Below, piece by piece: positions 8,504 to 17,617 of a stretch of DNA of 64,000 nucleotides; the first letter of the stretch is position 1, and each line of letters begins with the position of its first letter. Location of the stretch: NCBI RefSeq assembly GCF_016025255.1, contig NZ_CP065592.1:1841122-1905121 (forward strand), read 5' to 3'. The position numbers and the translations under genes are program-made. This DNA is from Sphingosinicella flava (GTDB taxonomy: Bacteria > Pseudomonadota > Alphaproteobacteria > Sphingomonadales > Sphingomonadaceae). The notes below the pieces were generated by a model. The model was not told the origin of the DNA. It made no database searches and saw only the letters and a list, made by a program, of their open reading frames with translations.

Positions 8504-9214
8504 GTGGCTTCTGGCATCGTGCAATTCGAATATGTCGGCCTGCGCTACGGCATGGGCGCGGAAATCTTGCGCGACCTCAATTTCTCGCTCCGCGAGGGCG
8601 GTTTCTACTTCCTGACCGGCCCATCCGGCGCGGGCAAGACATCGCTGCTGAAGCTCCTCTACCTCGCCCAAAGTCCGAGCCGGGGCGCGATCCGCCTGTT
8701 CGGAGAGAATGTAAGCAGTCTCCGTCGTGCCGATTTGCCGGCACTGCGGCGCAAAATCGGGGTCGTCTTCCAGGACTTTCGCCTCGCTGGTCATTTGTCC
8801 GCATTCGACAATGTCGCTCTGCCGCTGCGCATCGCGGGCGTGAGCGAGAGTGAAATCGCGAGCAGCGTCGGAGAGATGCTCGACTGGGCGGGGCTTGCCG
8901 ACCGGGCGAGCGCGCGGCCTGCCACCCTCTCGGGCGGCGAGCAGCAAAGGGTTGCTATCGCTCGCGCCGTCATCGGGCGGCCAAAGCTCCTCGTCGCCGA
9001 CGAGCCGACGGGCAATGTCGATCCCGATATGGCGGCCCGCCTTCTCGGCTTGTTCGAGGCGCTCAACCGCATCGGGACGACGGTGGTGATCGCGACCCAT
9101 GACATCCAGCTCATCGCGCGCATGCCCGCCGCCGAAATCATGCGGCTCGACAAAGGCCGGCTGGCCGACCCGACCGGCATGTTCCGCCATCCTCCGAAAA
9201 GGCCTGGGCTATGA
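8504..9214 (+). CDS. ftsE: Cell division ATP-binding protein FtsE
   Basis: FtsE is the ATPase of the FtsEX complex, which in many bacteria controls periplasmic wall hydrolases at the septum. The 236-residue protein has Walker A GPSGAGKTS, Q-loop VFQDFRL, signature LSGGEQQR, Walker B LLVADEPTGNVD and a switch histidine in IATHDIQ. The frame is open further upstream, but GTG at this position is preceded six bases earlier by GAGG and gives an N-terminus matching the family length. The ftsX start overlaps its stop (ATGA). No LexA-type or other regulatory site is visible. Confidence 0.93.
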   Translation: MASGIVQFEYVGLRYGMGAEILRDLNFSLREGGFYFLTGPSGAGKTSLLKLLYLAQSPSRGAIRLFGENVSSLRRADLPALRRKIGVVFQDFRLAGHLSAFDNVALPLRIAGVSESEIASSVGEMLDWAGLADRASARPATLSGGEQQRVAIARAVIGRPKLLVADEPTGNVDPDMAARLLGLFEALNRIGTTVVIATHDIQLIARMPAAEIMRLDKGRLADPTGMFRHPPKRPGL

Positions 9215-10086
9215 GGGCGCTATCGCGCATCGGCGAGAGTGAAGGCCGGTTGCTGCCGCAGGGCGTGGCCAGCCCGACGCCGTGGATCATCGCCGTCATG
9301 ACCTTCCTCGTCACGCTCGCGGCGGCGGCAAGCATTGCTTTGACAGGGACAGCCCGACATATCGGCGCAGGCACGGGCATCGCCGTCCAGATCGTCACCG
9401 CCGATGGGGCGAAAAGGGAAGCCGATGCGGCGGCGGCGGCGGCCGTGCTGCGCGCCGCTCCGCAGGTCGCCGATGTCCGGCGCATCCCCGACAGCGATGT
9501 CGCGGCCATGCTGGAGCCCTGGCTTGGCGAGTTTGGGCAAGCCGATATTCCCTTGCCCGCGATCATCGAGGCGGAGCGAAGGGGCGATGTCGATATTGCG
9601 CAGCTGCGCCGGACGCTGGCCGATAAGGCGCCGTCCGCGCGATTGTCCACCGATGCCGAATGGCTGGCGCCCCTGTCGCGCCTCATTGCGATGCTGAGCG
9701 GGCTGGGATTTGCTATCCTTGCCCTGATGACGGCGGCGACGGGCGCCGTCGTGGCGCTCGCGGCGCGGGCCGTGTTCGACACGCATCGTCCGATGATCGC
9801 GCTCCTTCACACGATGGGCGCGACGGACGCGCAGATCGCCCGGCTGGTGCAACGCCGCATCGCGCTCGACGCTTTGTGGGGATCGGTCATCGGCGGCGGC
9901 GGCGCGATCCTCTTCGTCCTCCTGATCGGCGATCGCGCCGCGGACTTGGGATCGGAACTGCTTGGCGGGACGGCACCCCCGGCCTGGGGCCTGTTGCCGC
10001 TGCTCTTCGTGCCGCTGGCGAGCGCGGGCCTCGCGATGCTGGTTGCCCGGATCACCGTTTTTCGGGCATTGAAGCGCGATCCATGA
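9211..10086 (+). CDS. ftsX: Cell division protein FtsX-like permease
   Basis: The 291-residue membrane partner of FtsE. It has a short cytoplasmic N-terminus, a first membrane segment at about 27-50 (IIAVMTFLVTLAAAASIAL), a periplasmic domain to about residue 165, then three further segments (GLGFAILALMTAATGAVVAL, LWGSVIGGGGAILFVLLIG, GLLPLLFVPLASAGLAMLVA), the usual FtsX topology. FtsX transmits ATP hydrolysis to extracytoplasmic partners such as EnvC-like LytM proteins; a LytM protein (M23) is encoded 6 kb away but a link is inference. It overlaps ftsE and the YdcF gene by four bases each. Confidence 0.92.
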   Translation: MRALSRIGESEGRLLPQGVASPTPWIIAVMTFLVTLAAAASIALTGTARHIGAGTGIAVQIVTADGAKREADAAAAAAVLRAAPQVADVRRIPDSDVAAMLEPWLGEFGQADIPLPAIIEAERRGDVDIAQLRRTLADKAPSARLSTDAEWLAPLSRLIAMLSGLGFAILALMTAATGAVVALAARAVFDTHRPMIALLHTMGATDAQIARLVQRRIALDALWGSVIGGGGAILFVLLIGDRAADLGSELLGGTAPPAWGLLPLLFVPLASAGLAMLVARITVFRALKRDP

Positions 10087-10613
10087 TCAGCAGGCTGCTC
10101 TCCTTTCTGTTGCTTCTCTACCTGCTCGGCTATGCGGCTTTCGTCGTGCTGCTGCCGAAACCGGCGGACATGCAACGCACCGACGGAATCGTTGTCCTGA
10201 CCGGCGGGCCGGGCCGGGTGGCCCGCGGCCTCGACCTGATGGCGAACAAAAAGGCGGACCGGATGCTGATTTCCGGTGTCGAACGCAGTGTACGGCCGCA
10301 GGAATTGGCGGCGGAATATGATGCGGACATCGCTCTTTTCGAATGTTGCATCGATCTTGGCCGGGAATCGATCGATACGCGCTCGAATGCGACCGAAACC
10401 GCGCGCTGGCTGAAGCGAAACGGGGTCAAGACGGTGCGTCTCGTCACCAATGATTGGCATATGCCGCGGGCGGGTCTCGAATTTTCGCTCGATATACCGG
10501 AAGACGTCGAAATTCTGTCCGACGCGGTGCCAGGCAAGGCGAGTTTCCGGCAATTGTTCAAGGAATATAACAAATATCTGCTGCGTTATGCGGCGGTGCT
10601 GGTCGGCATCTGA
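10083..10613 (+). CDS. YdcF family membrane protein (DUF218)
   Basis: The 176-residue protein has an N-terminal membrane segment (LLSFLLLLYLLGYAAFVVLL) followed by a DUF218/YdcF domain: DGIVVLTGGPGRVARGLDLM, then SRSNATETARWL (the ETxxNA-like family motif) and VTNDWHMPRA. Members of this family (SanA, ElyC, YdcF) affect envelope integrity, and ElyC affects lipid-carrier metabolism, but the reaction is unresolved. It starts at the ATG overlapping the ftsX stop and its own TGA overlaps the ATG of plsC by one base, so it belongs to the ftsEX-plsC chain. This suggests an envelope role at division. Confidence 0.88.
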   Translation: MISRLLSFLLLLYLLGYAAFVVLLPKPADMQRTDGIVVLTGGPGRVARGLDLMANKKADRMLISGVERSVRPQELAAEYDADIALFECCIDLGRESIDTRSNATETARWLKRNGVKTVRLVTNDWHMPRAGLEFSLDIPEDVEILSDAVPGKASFRQLFKEYNKYLLRYAAVLVGI

Positions 10614-11317
10614 TGGCGGTTCTCCGCTCGGCCCTGTTCGCCCTCATCTTCTATCCCGGCACGGCTTTGTACGTGGCGGCGACCTTTATCGGGGGCCTGT
10701 TCGGGCGGGAGGCCCTTATTCGCGCGGTCCTCGCCTGGGCGCGCTTTCATCGCTGGTGCGCCGCAACCTTGCTTGGCGTCCGCGCGCGTCCGGAGGGACA
10801 TTGCCCGTCCGGGCCAGTGCTGATCGCGGCCAAGCATCAGTCGATGTTCGAAGCCATCGATTTTCTCCTCATGCTCGACCGTCCGGCGGTGGTCTTGAAG
10901 CGGGAGCTGGCCGACATTCCCGGCTGGGGCTGGGCGGCGCGGGCCTATGGCGTCATTCCCGTCGACCGGGCGGGCGGCGCCGCCGCCCTCCGCCGCATGC
11001 TGCGCGCGGCGGAGGCGGCGATCCGGGAAGGCCGTCCCATCCTCATTTTCCCCGAAGGCACCCGCGTCAAGCCTGGCGAACAGCCGCCGCTCGCCGCCGG
11101 ATTTTCCGGTCTCTATAAAGCCTTGGGCCTTCCCGTCGTGCCCGTCGCGCTGGATGCGGGCCGCGTCTGGCCCAAGGGCAAGTTCGTCAAACAGGCCGGC
11201 GACATATGTTTCGTTTTTCACGATCCTGTTCCGCCCGGCCTGCCCCGCAAGGAGGTCGAAGCGCGCATTCACGCCGCGATCAACAGTTTGGAGCCGCCGG
11301 TGCCGCCAGCCGCTTAA
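10613..11317 (+). CDS. plsC: 1-acyl-sn-glycerol-3-phosphate acyltransferase
   Basis: PlsC adds the second acyl chain to lysophosphatidate at the inner membrane, giving phosphatidic acid. The 234-residue protein has a hydrophobic N-terminus and the two family motifs: HQSMFEAID (HX4E-type catalytic motif, about residue 75) and FPEGTR (about residue 145) with downstream VPVALDAG. It is the last gene of the ftsE-ftsX-ydcF-plsC chain, coupled to the previous gene by TGATG. An intrinsic hairpin follows between it and the convergent carD. Confidence 0.93.
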   Translation: MAVLRSALFALIFYPGTALYVAATFIGGLFGREALIRAVLAWARFHRWCAATLLGVRARPEGHCPSGPVLIAAKHQSMFEAIDFLLMLDRPAVVLKRELADIPGWGWAARAYGVIPVDRAGGAAALRRMLRAAEAAIREGRPILIFPEGTRVKPGEQPPLAAGFSGLYKALGLPVVPVALDAGRVWPKGKFVKQAGDICFVFHDPVPPGLPRKEVEARIHAAINSLEPPVPPAA

Positions 11318-11331
11318 TGGCTGTAAAAGAA

Positions 11332-11355
11332 AAGGCGGCCCTCGCGGACCGCCTT
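11332..11355. terminator. Hairpin between plsC and carD, probably bidirectional
   Basis: AAGGCGG and CCGCCTT form a stem around a short loop, with an A-rich run on the left (AAAAGAAAA) that would read as a U-tract for transcripts arriving from carD on the minus strand. On the + strand the tail (CTCATC) is weak. It probably serves carD mainly. Confidence 0.6.
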
Positions 11356-11381
11356 CTCATCGTCACCATTAGGGCAAGCGC

Positions 11382-11918
11382 TTATTTTTCGACAGCCTTG
11401 TCCTTATTGTAGATCGCGGCTGCCTTGTTGAGGATCTCGAGGATCTTCTTCAAAGCCGTCGGTTCATCCACCTGCTCCATTGCCGCGAGCTCACGGGCGA
11501 GGCGGCTGGAAGCGGCTTCGAAAATCTGGCGCTCCGAATAGCTCTGCTCCGGCTGGTCGTCGGCACGGAACAGGTCGCGCGTCACTTCGGCGATCGACAC
11601 GAGGTCGCCCGAATTGATCTTCGCTTCATATTCCTGGGCCCGGCGCGACCACATGGTACGCTTGACCTTCGGCTTGCCTTTCAGCGTGTCGAGGGCTTCC
11701 TTCATCGTCTTGTCGGACGACAATTTGCGCATGCCGACGCTTTCCGCCTTGTTGGTCGGAACGCGCAGGGTCATCTTTTCCTTTTCGAAACGGAGCACGT
11801 ACAGCTCCAGCTTCATGCCCGCAATGTCGGTGCTTTGGAGCTCGACGACACGGCCAACGCCGTGCTTGGGGTAAACGACATAATCGCCAACGTCGAAATT
11901 CAACGCCTTGGTCGCCAT
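11382..11918 (-). CDS. carD: CarD family transcriptional regulator
   Basis: CarD proteins bind the RNA polymerase beta subunit and stabilise open promoters, notably of rRNA genes. The 178-residue protein has the N-terminal RNAP-interaction domain (FDVGDYVVYPKHGVGRVVELQ, then LYVLRFEKEKMTLRVP) and a helical DNA-binding C-terminus with SRRAQEYEAKINSGDLVSIAEVTRDLFR, followed by a lysine-rich tail. It sits at the end of a same-strand group with doxX-like, fdxA, S4 and SUV3-like genes, an arrangement common in alphaproteobacteria except for the DoxX gene. About 260 bases of leader separate it from DoxX, so it likely has its own promoter. Confidence 0.95.
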   Translation of the reverse strand: MATKALNFDVGDYVVYPKHGVGRVVELQSTDIAGMKLELYVLRFEKEKMTLRVPTNKAESVGMRKLSSDKTMKEALDTLKGKPKVKRTMWSRRAQEYEAKINSGDLVSIAEVTRDLFRADDQPEQSYSERQIFEAASSRLARELAAMEQVDEPTALKKILEILNKAAAIYNKDKAVEK

Positions 11919-12177
11919 GGACGCACCTTTCTATGATCGCCGTCAATCGAGCCAACCCGCGTCACCCCTGCCGCGGCTCGAACATCCCCATTTGTCGGCG
12001 AAACGTGTGATCACCAGAGGCAGGCGTCGTTACACCTACCGTTACGGACTATCATATAACAGAAAAGTGACTCGAATTCCAGTGCCGGACGCGGCTTCTC
12101 CCCGTCCGGAAAAGGGACGATCGGTCATTCGTCCCATGCTTGGAACGGTTCGGCGGAATGGCGGACTTTTCGCCTTG

Positions 12178-12576
12178 TCAGGTCCGTCTTGAGGCGCGTC
12201 GCGCGTCGAGACTCCAGGCGCCTGGACCGCTGAAGACGATGTAAAGGAAGATGAAGCAAAACAGAATTGCCGCATCACCGCCATTGTTGATCGGAAAAGC
12301 ATCCTTGGGCGCATGCGCCATCCAGTAAGCGACCGCCATCTGACCGGAGGCGATGAAGGCGGCAAGGCGGGTGAACAGGCCAGCAAGCAACAGCAAGCCC
12401 AGAACGATTTCCAAGATGCCGGCGATACCCATCATGGACAGGAGCGGAACCGCATCGGGCCCGCCGGCGGGAAAGCCGAGCAATTTCCAGGTGCCATGTT
12501 CAAGAAACAATAAAGCCGACACGATCCGCAACAGGCTGAGAACCCTTGGCTGCCAGGCGGTCAGATTTGCATTCAC
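12178..12576 (-). CDS. DoxX family membrane protein
   Basis: The 132-residue protein has four predicted membrane segments (around residues 12-30, 45-68, 72-88 and 100-118) and matches DoxX/SURF4-like proteins, including the LFLEHGTWKLLGFP start and GIAGILEIVLGLLLLAGLFTR second segment. Members are linked to thiosulfate or quinone metabolism or stress, but most are uncharacterised. It lies between fdxA and carD. Substrate cannot be inferred. Confidence 0.9.
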   Translation of the reverse strand: MNANLTAWQPRVLSLLRIVSALLFLEHGTWKLLGFPAGGPDAVPLLSMMGIAGILEIVLGLLLLAGLFTRLAAFIASGQMAVAYWMAHAPKDAFPINNGGDAAILFCFIFLYIVFSGPGAWSLDARRASRRT

Positions 12577-12623
12577 GCCATCTTATCCTCCCCCTTTTCG
12601 AAAGACAGCGCCGGATGACGGGC

Positions 12624-12962
12624 TCAGTCGCCCTGGCCAGGCTCCGGCGAGAAATACTTCTCGTACTTGCCCTCTTCGCCCTTATGCGCATCGGCGTCGG
12701 CGGGCTGCTCGCGTTTGCGGGTGATGTTGGGCCATTCGGCGGAGAATTGGGCGTTGATTTCCAGCCACTTCTCCTGCCCCGCCTCGGTATCGGGGACGAT
12801 CGCCTCGGCCGGGCATTCGGGTTCGCACACGCCGCAGTCGATGCATTCGTTGGGATTGATGACGAGCATATTGTCGCCTTCGTAGAAGCAATCGACCGGG
12901 CAGACCTCCACGCAATCCATATATTTGCAGCGGATGCAATTTTCGGTGACGACGTAGGTCAT
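12624..12962 (-). CDS. fdxA: 7Fe-8S ferredoxin FdxA
   Basis: The 112-residue protein is a seven-iron ferredoxin. The first cluster binds through [17 protein letters not shown], with the spacing that gives a 3Fe-4S centre; the second is the 4Fe-4S motif [13 protein letters not shown] hydrophilic lysine/glutamate-rich tail follows. It carries electrons in the cytoplasm; the redox partner is unknown. It lies 27 bases downstream of the S4 gene in the group helicase-S4-fdxA-carD. Confidence 0.95.
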   Translation of the reverse strand: MTYVVTENCIRCKYMDCVEVCPVDCFYEGDNMLVINPNECIDCGVCEPECPAEAIVPDTEAGQEKWLEINAQFSAEWPNITRKREQPADADAHKGEEGKYEKYFSPEPGQGD

Positions 12963-12989
12963 GGTCGATTTCTCCTAAGCCGCCCTGCT

Positions 12990-13295
12990 CTAATCGGGGC
13001 CGACTCCTTCCGTCAACGGCCCTCTTTCCGCCCCGCCGCCAATCTCCGCATAAAGCAGCCGCGCTTCGGCCGGCGGCCCGCGCCGCGCGGGCAGCGCTTC
13101 GATCCGGATGACGCGCACCGTGTCGCGCTGAGCGAAGGCGAGCACATCGCCGACGCGCACTCGGGCGTGGGCGCGATCGATCACCCGGCCGCCCAGGCGG
13201 ATCCGCCCGTCTTCCGCCATCGTCTGGGCGAGCGCGCGTGTTTTCACGATGCGGGCGAACCAGAGGAATTTGTCGAGCCGCAAGCTGTCAGCCAC
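12990..13295 (-). CDS. S4-domain RNA-binding protein (Hsp15-like)
   Basis: The roughly 101-residue protein has an S4 RNA-binding domain from the start (LRLDKFLWFARIVKTRALAQTMAEDGRIRLGG), then RVRVGDVLAF, as in Hsp15, which binds 23S rRNA on stalled 50S subunits. I chose the GTG start that overlaps the helicase stop by eight bases, because homologues begin with the short run before RLDKFLW; a longer reading from an upstream ATG would run further into the helicase gene. Coupling to the SUV3-like helicase suggests an RNA-related job for both. Confidence 0.88.
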   Translation of the reverse strand: MADSLRLDKFLWFARIVKTRALAQTMAEDGRIRLGGRVIDRAHARVRVGDVLAFAQRDTVRVIRIEALPARRGPPAEARLLYAEIGGGAERGPLTEGVGPD

Positions 13296-15804
13296 GGCGC
13301 AGATTCGCCAACGCAGCAAAGGGACTGGCGGAATCGAGGGTTTTTTCGAATTCTTTCTCGCGCATCCGTCCGCGCCAAATCCATCCCACCGCGCTTGCCG
13401 CCGGGCGAAAGCCGATATCGCGCATCAGCTTCGCCACCGTCTGCGGCTGGAGGCCGAGCGAGGTTGCGAGAGCATCGTTGACGACATCGGCCTGCTTTCC
13501 GGCCCGCGCCTCATGGGCATGCGCGGCCAGCCGCTCGACCATGTCCACCCGCACCATCTGCGGTCCCAAGGCCCGGAAACCAAGGCGGGCGATGCGGGTG
13601 CGCTCCGGCTCCTTGGGTGCGGGCAGCACGGCGGCGGCTTCCGGCGGCAAAAGGGGCATCGCCGTGCCCTCTGCGGCTGCGCGCAATGCCGTGCGCCATC
13701 GCTTTGCCTCCGGCCTCAGCATGTCGGGGATGAACAGATCGAGCGATCCGATGCGGATGCGGAGGGCGCCAATGGCGCGCCGCTCCTCCTTGGTCAGCCG
13801 CGCGAGGGGACCGGCGACGGCATCGCGCGCGATGACGCCGCCTTTGTCGACCAGCATGGCGAGCACGGCGCGCAGCGCGGGCGAAGCGGCGCCGTCGCGC
13901 CCCGCCATGCCGGCCCGGCGGAGATGGCCGAGATGCCGCTCCACCCCCGCCGCAATCCAGGCCTTCAATCGCTCGACGACGGCCTCCCGGCCCTTTTGCG
14001 AGACGCGTTCCAGCCGCCGGTCGAGAAGGATGTTCGGCGACAGAAGATTTTTCCCCGGCGCGAGCCGCGCCACTTCGTGGCCGCGCCACAACAGGGCGAC
14101 GGAGGCCCCCGCGTCGGTACGCAGGGCGAAATGCGGGTCCGTGTCGGCAACAAGCGCCGTGGCACGCTTCTCATATTCGCCGCCCAGCCGCCGCTCGGCA
14201 GTGGCGAGCAGCATCTTGCGGTCGCCCGCCCGCGCGGCGGGATCGACTTCGAAAGCGAAGCCCTGCATCCGGCCGATGGGGTGGCTGCCGACGCTCACTT
14301 CGCCTTCGGCATCGATCGTGACGGGGAATTCGCCGACGCCCTTGGCGCCGAGATCGCGCATTAGCACCGCCGTGCGCCGGTCGACGAAGCGCTGGGTGAG
14401 ACGTTCGTGGAGCGCATCGGACAATCGCTCCTCCACATCGCGGGCGCGCGCCGCCATCTCTTCGGGATGAAGCAGCCAATCGGCGCGATGGGCGATATAG
14501 GCCCAGGTGCGCACGCCCGCGATCCGGTCGGCGAGCGTGTCGATATCGCCCTGAACATTGTCGAGCTGCGCAATCTGTGCCGCATACCAGGGCTGCGGGA
14601 TGCGGCCATTGCCTTCGGTGAGGTGCAGATAGAGCCGGGCGACGAGGCGGGCATGATGCTCGGCACCGGTCTTGCGAAAATCGGGAAGGCCGCATGCCGC
14701 CCACAGCCGCCGCACGCGTTCGGGCGTGTCGGCGCGGGCGCGCACCTCGGCATCCTCGGCGAGCCGCCTCAGCACGGCGAGGTCGACCGCTTCGGGCGCG
14801 GGGCGGAGGACGGTTTCTGAGGGCCGCCTTTCGAGATCGCGGATCAGCGCGCCGATCGACCGGGTGTCCGGATCGCCTTCTCGCCAGAACAGGGTGTCGA
14901 GATCCGGAAAGCGGTGATCCTCAATCGCGGCGATCTCTTCGGGCGTGAATTCGGGGCTCGCCTCGCCTTCGAAAGTGAGGGTGCCGAACGTGCCGTCGCG
15001 TTGGTGCCGTCCCGCACGTCCAGCAATTTGCGCCATTTCCCCGACCGCCAGGCGTCGCCGCCGCCTGCCGTCAAATTTGGAGAGGCCGGCAAAGGCGACA
15101 TGGGCGACATCCATGTTGAGACCCATGCCGATGGCATCGGTCGCAACCAGATAATCGACTTCGCCCGCCTGATACATGGCGACCTGCGCGTTGCGGGTGC
15201 GGGGCGAGAGTGCGCCCATCACCACCGCGGCGCCGCCCCGCATGCGGCGCAGCATCTCCGCGACGGCATAGACCTGCTCGCCCGAAAAGGCGACGATGGC
15301 CGAACGCGGTGGCAGGCGGGACAATTTGCAGGCGCCTGCGAAGCTCAACGTCGAAAAACGCGGCCGGGTGACGATCTCGGCGTCCGGCACGAGAGCACGG
15401 ATCATCGGGCGAAGGGTTTCGGAGCCGAGGATCATCGTCTCCTCCCGCCCTCGGGCATGAAGCAGGCGATCGGTAAAGACGTGGCCCCGCTCTGGATCGG
15501 CGCCAAGCTGAGCCTCGTCCAGCGCGACGAAGGCGAAGTCCCGATCCATCGGCATCGATTCGGCGGTGCACAGAAACCAGCGCGCATCTTTCGGCAGGAT
15601 CTTTTCCTCACCGGTGATGAGGGCGACCTGCCCCTCCCCCTTCAGCTTGACGACGCGGTCATAGACCTCGCGGGCCAAGAGGCGCAGCGGAAAGCCGATC
15701 ATGCCACTCGAATGGGCGCACATCCGTTCGATGGCGAGGTGGGTCTTGCCGGTGTTGGTCGGGCCGAGGACGGCGACCACCGCCGCCCGGTCGTGGGTGT
15801 TCAT
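13288..15804 (-). CDS. SUV3-like RNA/DNA helicase
   Basis: This 838-residue superfamily 2 helicase resembles mitochondrial SUV3, the RNA helicase of the mitochondrial degradosome. Walker A is GPTNTGKTH (about residue 14), motif II is ALDEAQLG with DEAQ in place of DEAD, and the C-lobe shows VATDAIGMGLNMD and QIAGRAGRHQ. An extended C-terminal region of more than 400 residues follows, which in this alphaproteobacterial family lacks known domains. It is the first gene of the helicase-S4-fdxA group and is divergent from the M23 peptidase. RNA as substrate is inferred from SUV3 and the S4 neighbour. Confidence 0.92.
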   Translation of the reverse strand: MNTHDRAAVVAVLGPTNTGKTHLAIERMCAHSSGMIGFPLRLLAREVYDRVVKLKGEGQVALITGEEKILPKDARWFLCTAESMPMDRDFAFVALDEAQLGADPERGHVFTDRLLHARGREETMILGSETLRPMIRALVPDAEIVTRPRFSTLSFAGACKLSRLPPRSAIVAFSGEQVYAVAEMLRRMRGGAAVVMGALSPRTRNAQVAMYQAGEVDYLVATDAIGMGLNMDVAHVAFAGLSKFDGRRRRRLAVGEMAQIAGRAGRHQRDGTFGTLTFEGEASPEFTPEEIAAIEDHRFPDLDTLFWREGDPDTRSIGALIRDLERRPSETVLRPAPEAVDLAVLRRLAEDAEVRARADTPERVRRLWAACGLPDFRKTGAEHHARLVARLYLHLTEGNGRIPQPWYAAQIAQLDNVQGDIDTLADRIAGVRTWAYIAHRADWLLHPEEMAARARDVEERLSDALHERLTQRFVDRRTAVLMRDLGAKGVGEFPVTIDAEGEVSVGSHPIGRMQGFAFEVDPAARAGDRKMLLATAERRLGGEYEKRATALVADTDPHFALRTDAGASVALLWRGHEVARLAPGKNLLSPNILLDRRLERVSQKGREAVVERLKAWIAAGVERHLGHLRRAGMAGRDGAASPALRAVLAMLVDKGGVIARDAVAGPLARLTKEERRAIGALRIRIGSLDLFIPDMLRPEAKRWRTALRAAAEGTAMPLLPPEAAAVLPAPKEPERTRIARLGFRALGPQMVRVDMVERLAAHAHEARAGKQADVVNDALATSLGLQPQTVAKLMRDIGFRPAASAVGWIWRGRMREKEFEKTLDSASPFAALANLRRG

Positions 15805-15979
15805 CGGGATTAGATCGGGGTTCTCGCGCGAAAGCGCAATGTTTTAAGCCGGTTCCCACCCACGCAAACGGCTCACCGCCGCTCATGCCCGGCCCGCCGC
15901 AGCCTGATCGTCAAAGGCGGGGCTTTAATTTGACTTTAACCCTGTTTCTCCACACCCCTCCCGACCTGGCCGCATCGGC

Positions 15980-17518
15980 GTGCCGGGGGCGAAACCATCG
16001 TGGGGGCATGCTGCCTTGTATCGTTTCAACGATTTCGGCCAGATTTCGGGCGGCGGCACCGCGGTGCTGCGTGCCGCCCCGCCGGTCCGCCAGCCTGCCC
16101 TTGCGCGCGGTTTTGCCGATAGGCTGAACGACATCCGCGCCGGCGAGATGGACCTCGTCGTCGATCTGGGCGCCGATATCGGATCGAAGGACTGGCTGCG
16201 CGGCGCCGCGACCTGTTTCGGTCTGTGTCTTGCCGCATGGTCCTTCGCGCCCAGTTTCGAAGCCGGGACGGCCGCCGTTCCGGCGCCGCTCGACGACCGC
16301 CAATGGGAAGAGGCGCGCGCGCTTTCCTTCGCACCGCTCGCTTATGGCGGCGACACCGGGCGCCGCATGGCCGCCACCGGCGCCGTCGAGGCGCTCGCCG
16401 AAACGCCGGAACGGCCGCGCATCGATCTGATCGCCACGATGGGCCAGGGCGATACGCTGGCTGATGTGCTGCGCCGGTCCGGCGTGGCCAAGGCCGAAGC
16501 GGATCGTGTCGCGGCGTTGATCGGCGGCGTGATGCCGATCAACGACCTCAAGGCGGGGACCGCGCTCAACGTCACGCTTGGCCGCCGCGCCAGCCGCAAC
16601 ATGCCGCGTCCATTGGACGCGCTCGATTTTCGCGCCCGCTTCGATCTGAAGCTCGCCGTGAACCGGGTGAACGGGGCGCTCGCGCTCCAGCGCACCGACA
16701 TTTCCGTCGACGACACGCCGCTTCGCATTCAGGGCATCGTCGGCTCCAGTCTCTATCGTTCCGCGCGCGCCTCCGGCGTTCCGGCCCAGGCCATCCAATC
16801 CTTCCTGCGCGCGATCGGCACGCATGCCGATGTCGGCAGCCTCGGCGCCGGCGACCGGTTCGACATCATCGTCGAGCATCGCCGCGCCGAAACCGGCGAG
16901 ACGGAAACGGGGCAGCTGCTTTATGCCGGCCTCGATCGCGCCAATGGCAAGGATTTGCAGCTGATGCAGTGGACGCAAGGCGGCAAGGCGCAATGGTTCG
17001 AAGCATCGGGCGTCGGCAAGACCAGCGGCATGCTGCAACGGCCGGTGCCGGGCGCGGTCTCGTCCAATTTCGGCACCCGCCGCCATCCGATCCTCGGCTA
17101 TACCCGCATGCACAAGGGGCTCGATTTCCGGGCTGGCCACGGCACGCCGATCCTCGCCGCCGCCGACGGCCGGGTCACCCGGTCCGGCTGGGCTGGCGGC
17201 TATGGGCGGCAGGTGCGGATCGACCATGGCGGCGGCCTCGCCACGTCCTACTCGCACATGAGCCGGATCGCCGCGAATCCCGGTGCGCATGTTCGCAAAG
17301 GCCAAGTGATCGGCTATGTCGGCTCGACCGGCCTGTCGACCGGCCCGCACCTCCATTACGAAATGTACCGGAACGGCCAGGCGGTGAACCCCGCGTCGGT
17401 CAAGTTCACCAGCCAGGCGCAATTGAGCGGGGCGGAGCTGGCTAGCTTTCGGGCGAAGCTGCGCGGACTGCTGAATGTACCCGCCGGCGCGGCGCAGATC
17501 GCCCGCAAGGCGCCCTGA
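15980..17518 (+). CDS. M23 family (LytM) murein peptidase
   Basis: The 512-residue protein has an N-terminal membrane anchor (GAATCFGLCLAAWSFAP, about residues 75-92), a middle region with LysM-like/opacity-associated features (QGDTLADVLRRSG near 158) and a C-terminal LytM domain at about residues 375-470. Zinc ligands are intact: HKGLDF, SHMSR and GPHLHYE. It should cleave peptide cross-links of peptidoglycan in the periplasm. The GTG start gives the full open frame; a later TTG is possible. It stands alone, divergent from the helicase, and is followed by a repeat element. It could be an FtsEX-responsive hydrolase, but that is inference. Confidence 0.92.
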   Translation: MPGAKPSWGHAALYRFNDFGQISGGGTAVLRAAPPVRQPALARGFADRLNDIRAGEMDLVVDLGADIGSKDWLRGAATCFGLCLAAWSFAPSFEAGTAAVPAPLDDRQWEEARALSFAPLAYGGDTGRRMAATGAVEALAETPERPRIDLIATMGQGDTLADVLRRSGVAKAEADRVAALIGGVMPINDLKAGTALNVTLGRRASRNMPRPLDALDFRARFDLKLAVNRVNGALALQRTDISVDDTPLRIQGIVGSSLYRSARASGVPAQAIQSFLRAIGTHADVGSLGAGDRFDIIVEHRRAETGETETGQLLYAGLDRANGKDLQLMQWTQGGKAQWFEASGVGKTSGMLQRPVPGAVSSNFGTRRHPILGYTRMHKGLDFRAGHGTPILAAADGRVTRSGWAGGYGRQVRIDHGGGLATSYSHMSRIAANPGAHVRKGQVIGYVGSTGLSTGPHLHYEMYRNGQAVNPASVKFTSQAQLSGAELASFRAKLRGLLNVPAGAAQIARKAP

Positions 17519-17524
17519 CCCTCC

Positions 17525-17603
17525 GTCCTTCCGGCAAAGGCCGGAATCTCAGATCGGAGAAGACATCTTTTCGACATGAGGCCCCGGCTTTCGCCGGGGT
17601 GAC
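17525..17603. repeat. Diverged inverted-repeat element, REP-like
   Basis: Two 26-base arms, GTCCTTCCGGCAAAGGCCGG plus ATCTC and GAGGCCCCGGCTTTCGCCGG plus GGTGAC, are imperfect reverse complements separated by 27 bases. The same design (26-base arms, 25-base spacer) occurs upstream of gyrB and half of one at the right window edge. Such palindromic intergenic elements are common in sphingomonads. Confidence 0.75.
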
Positions 17604-17617
17604 GACGGGGCTGGAAA

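Noticed and set aside
11908-12192. 94-codon + strand frame upstream of carD
   Set aside because: No ribosome site or domain; the stretch is the leader region of carD.
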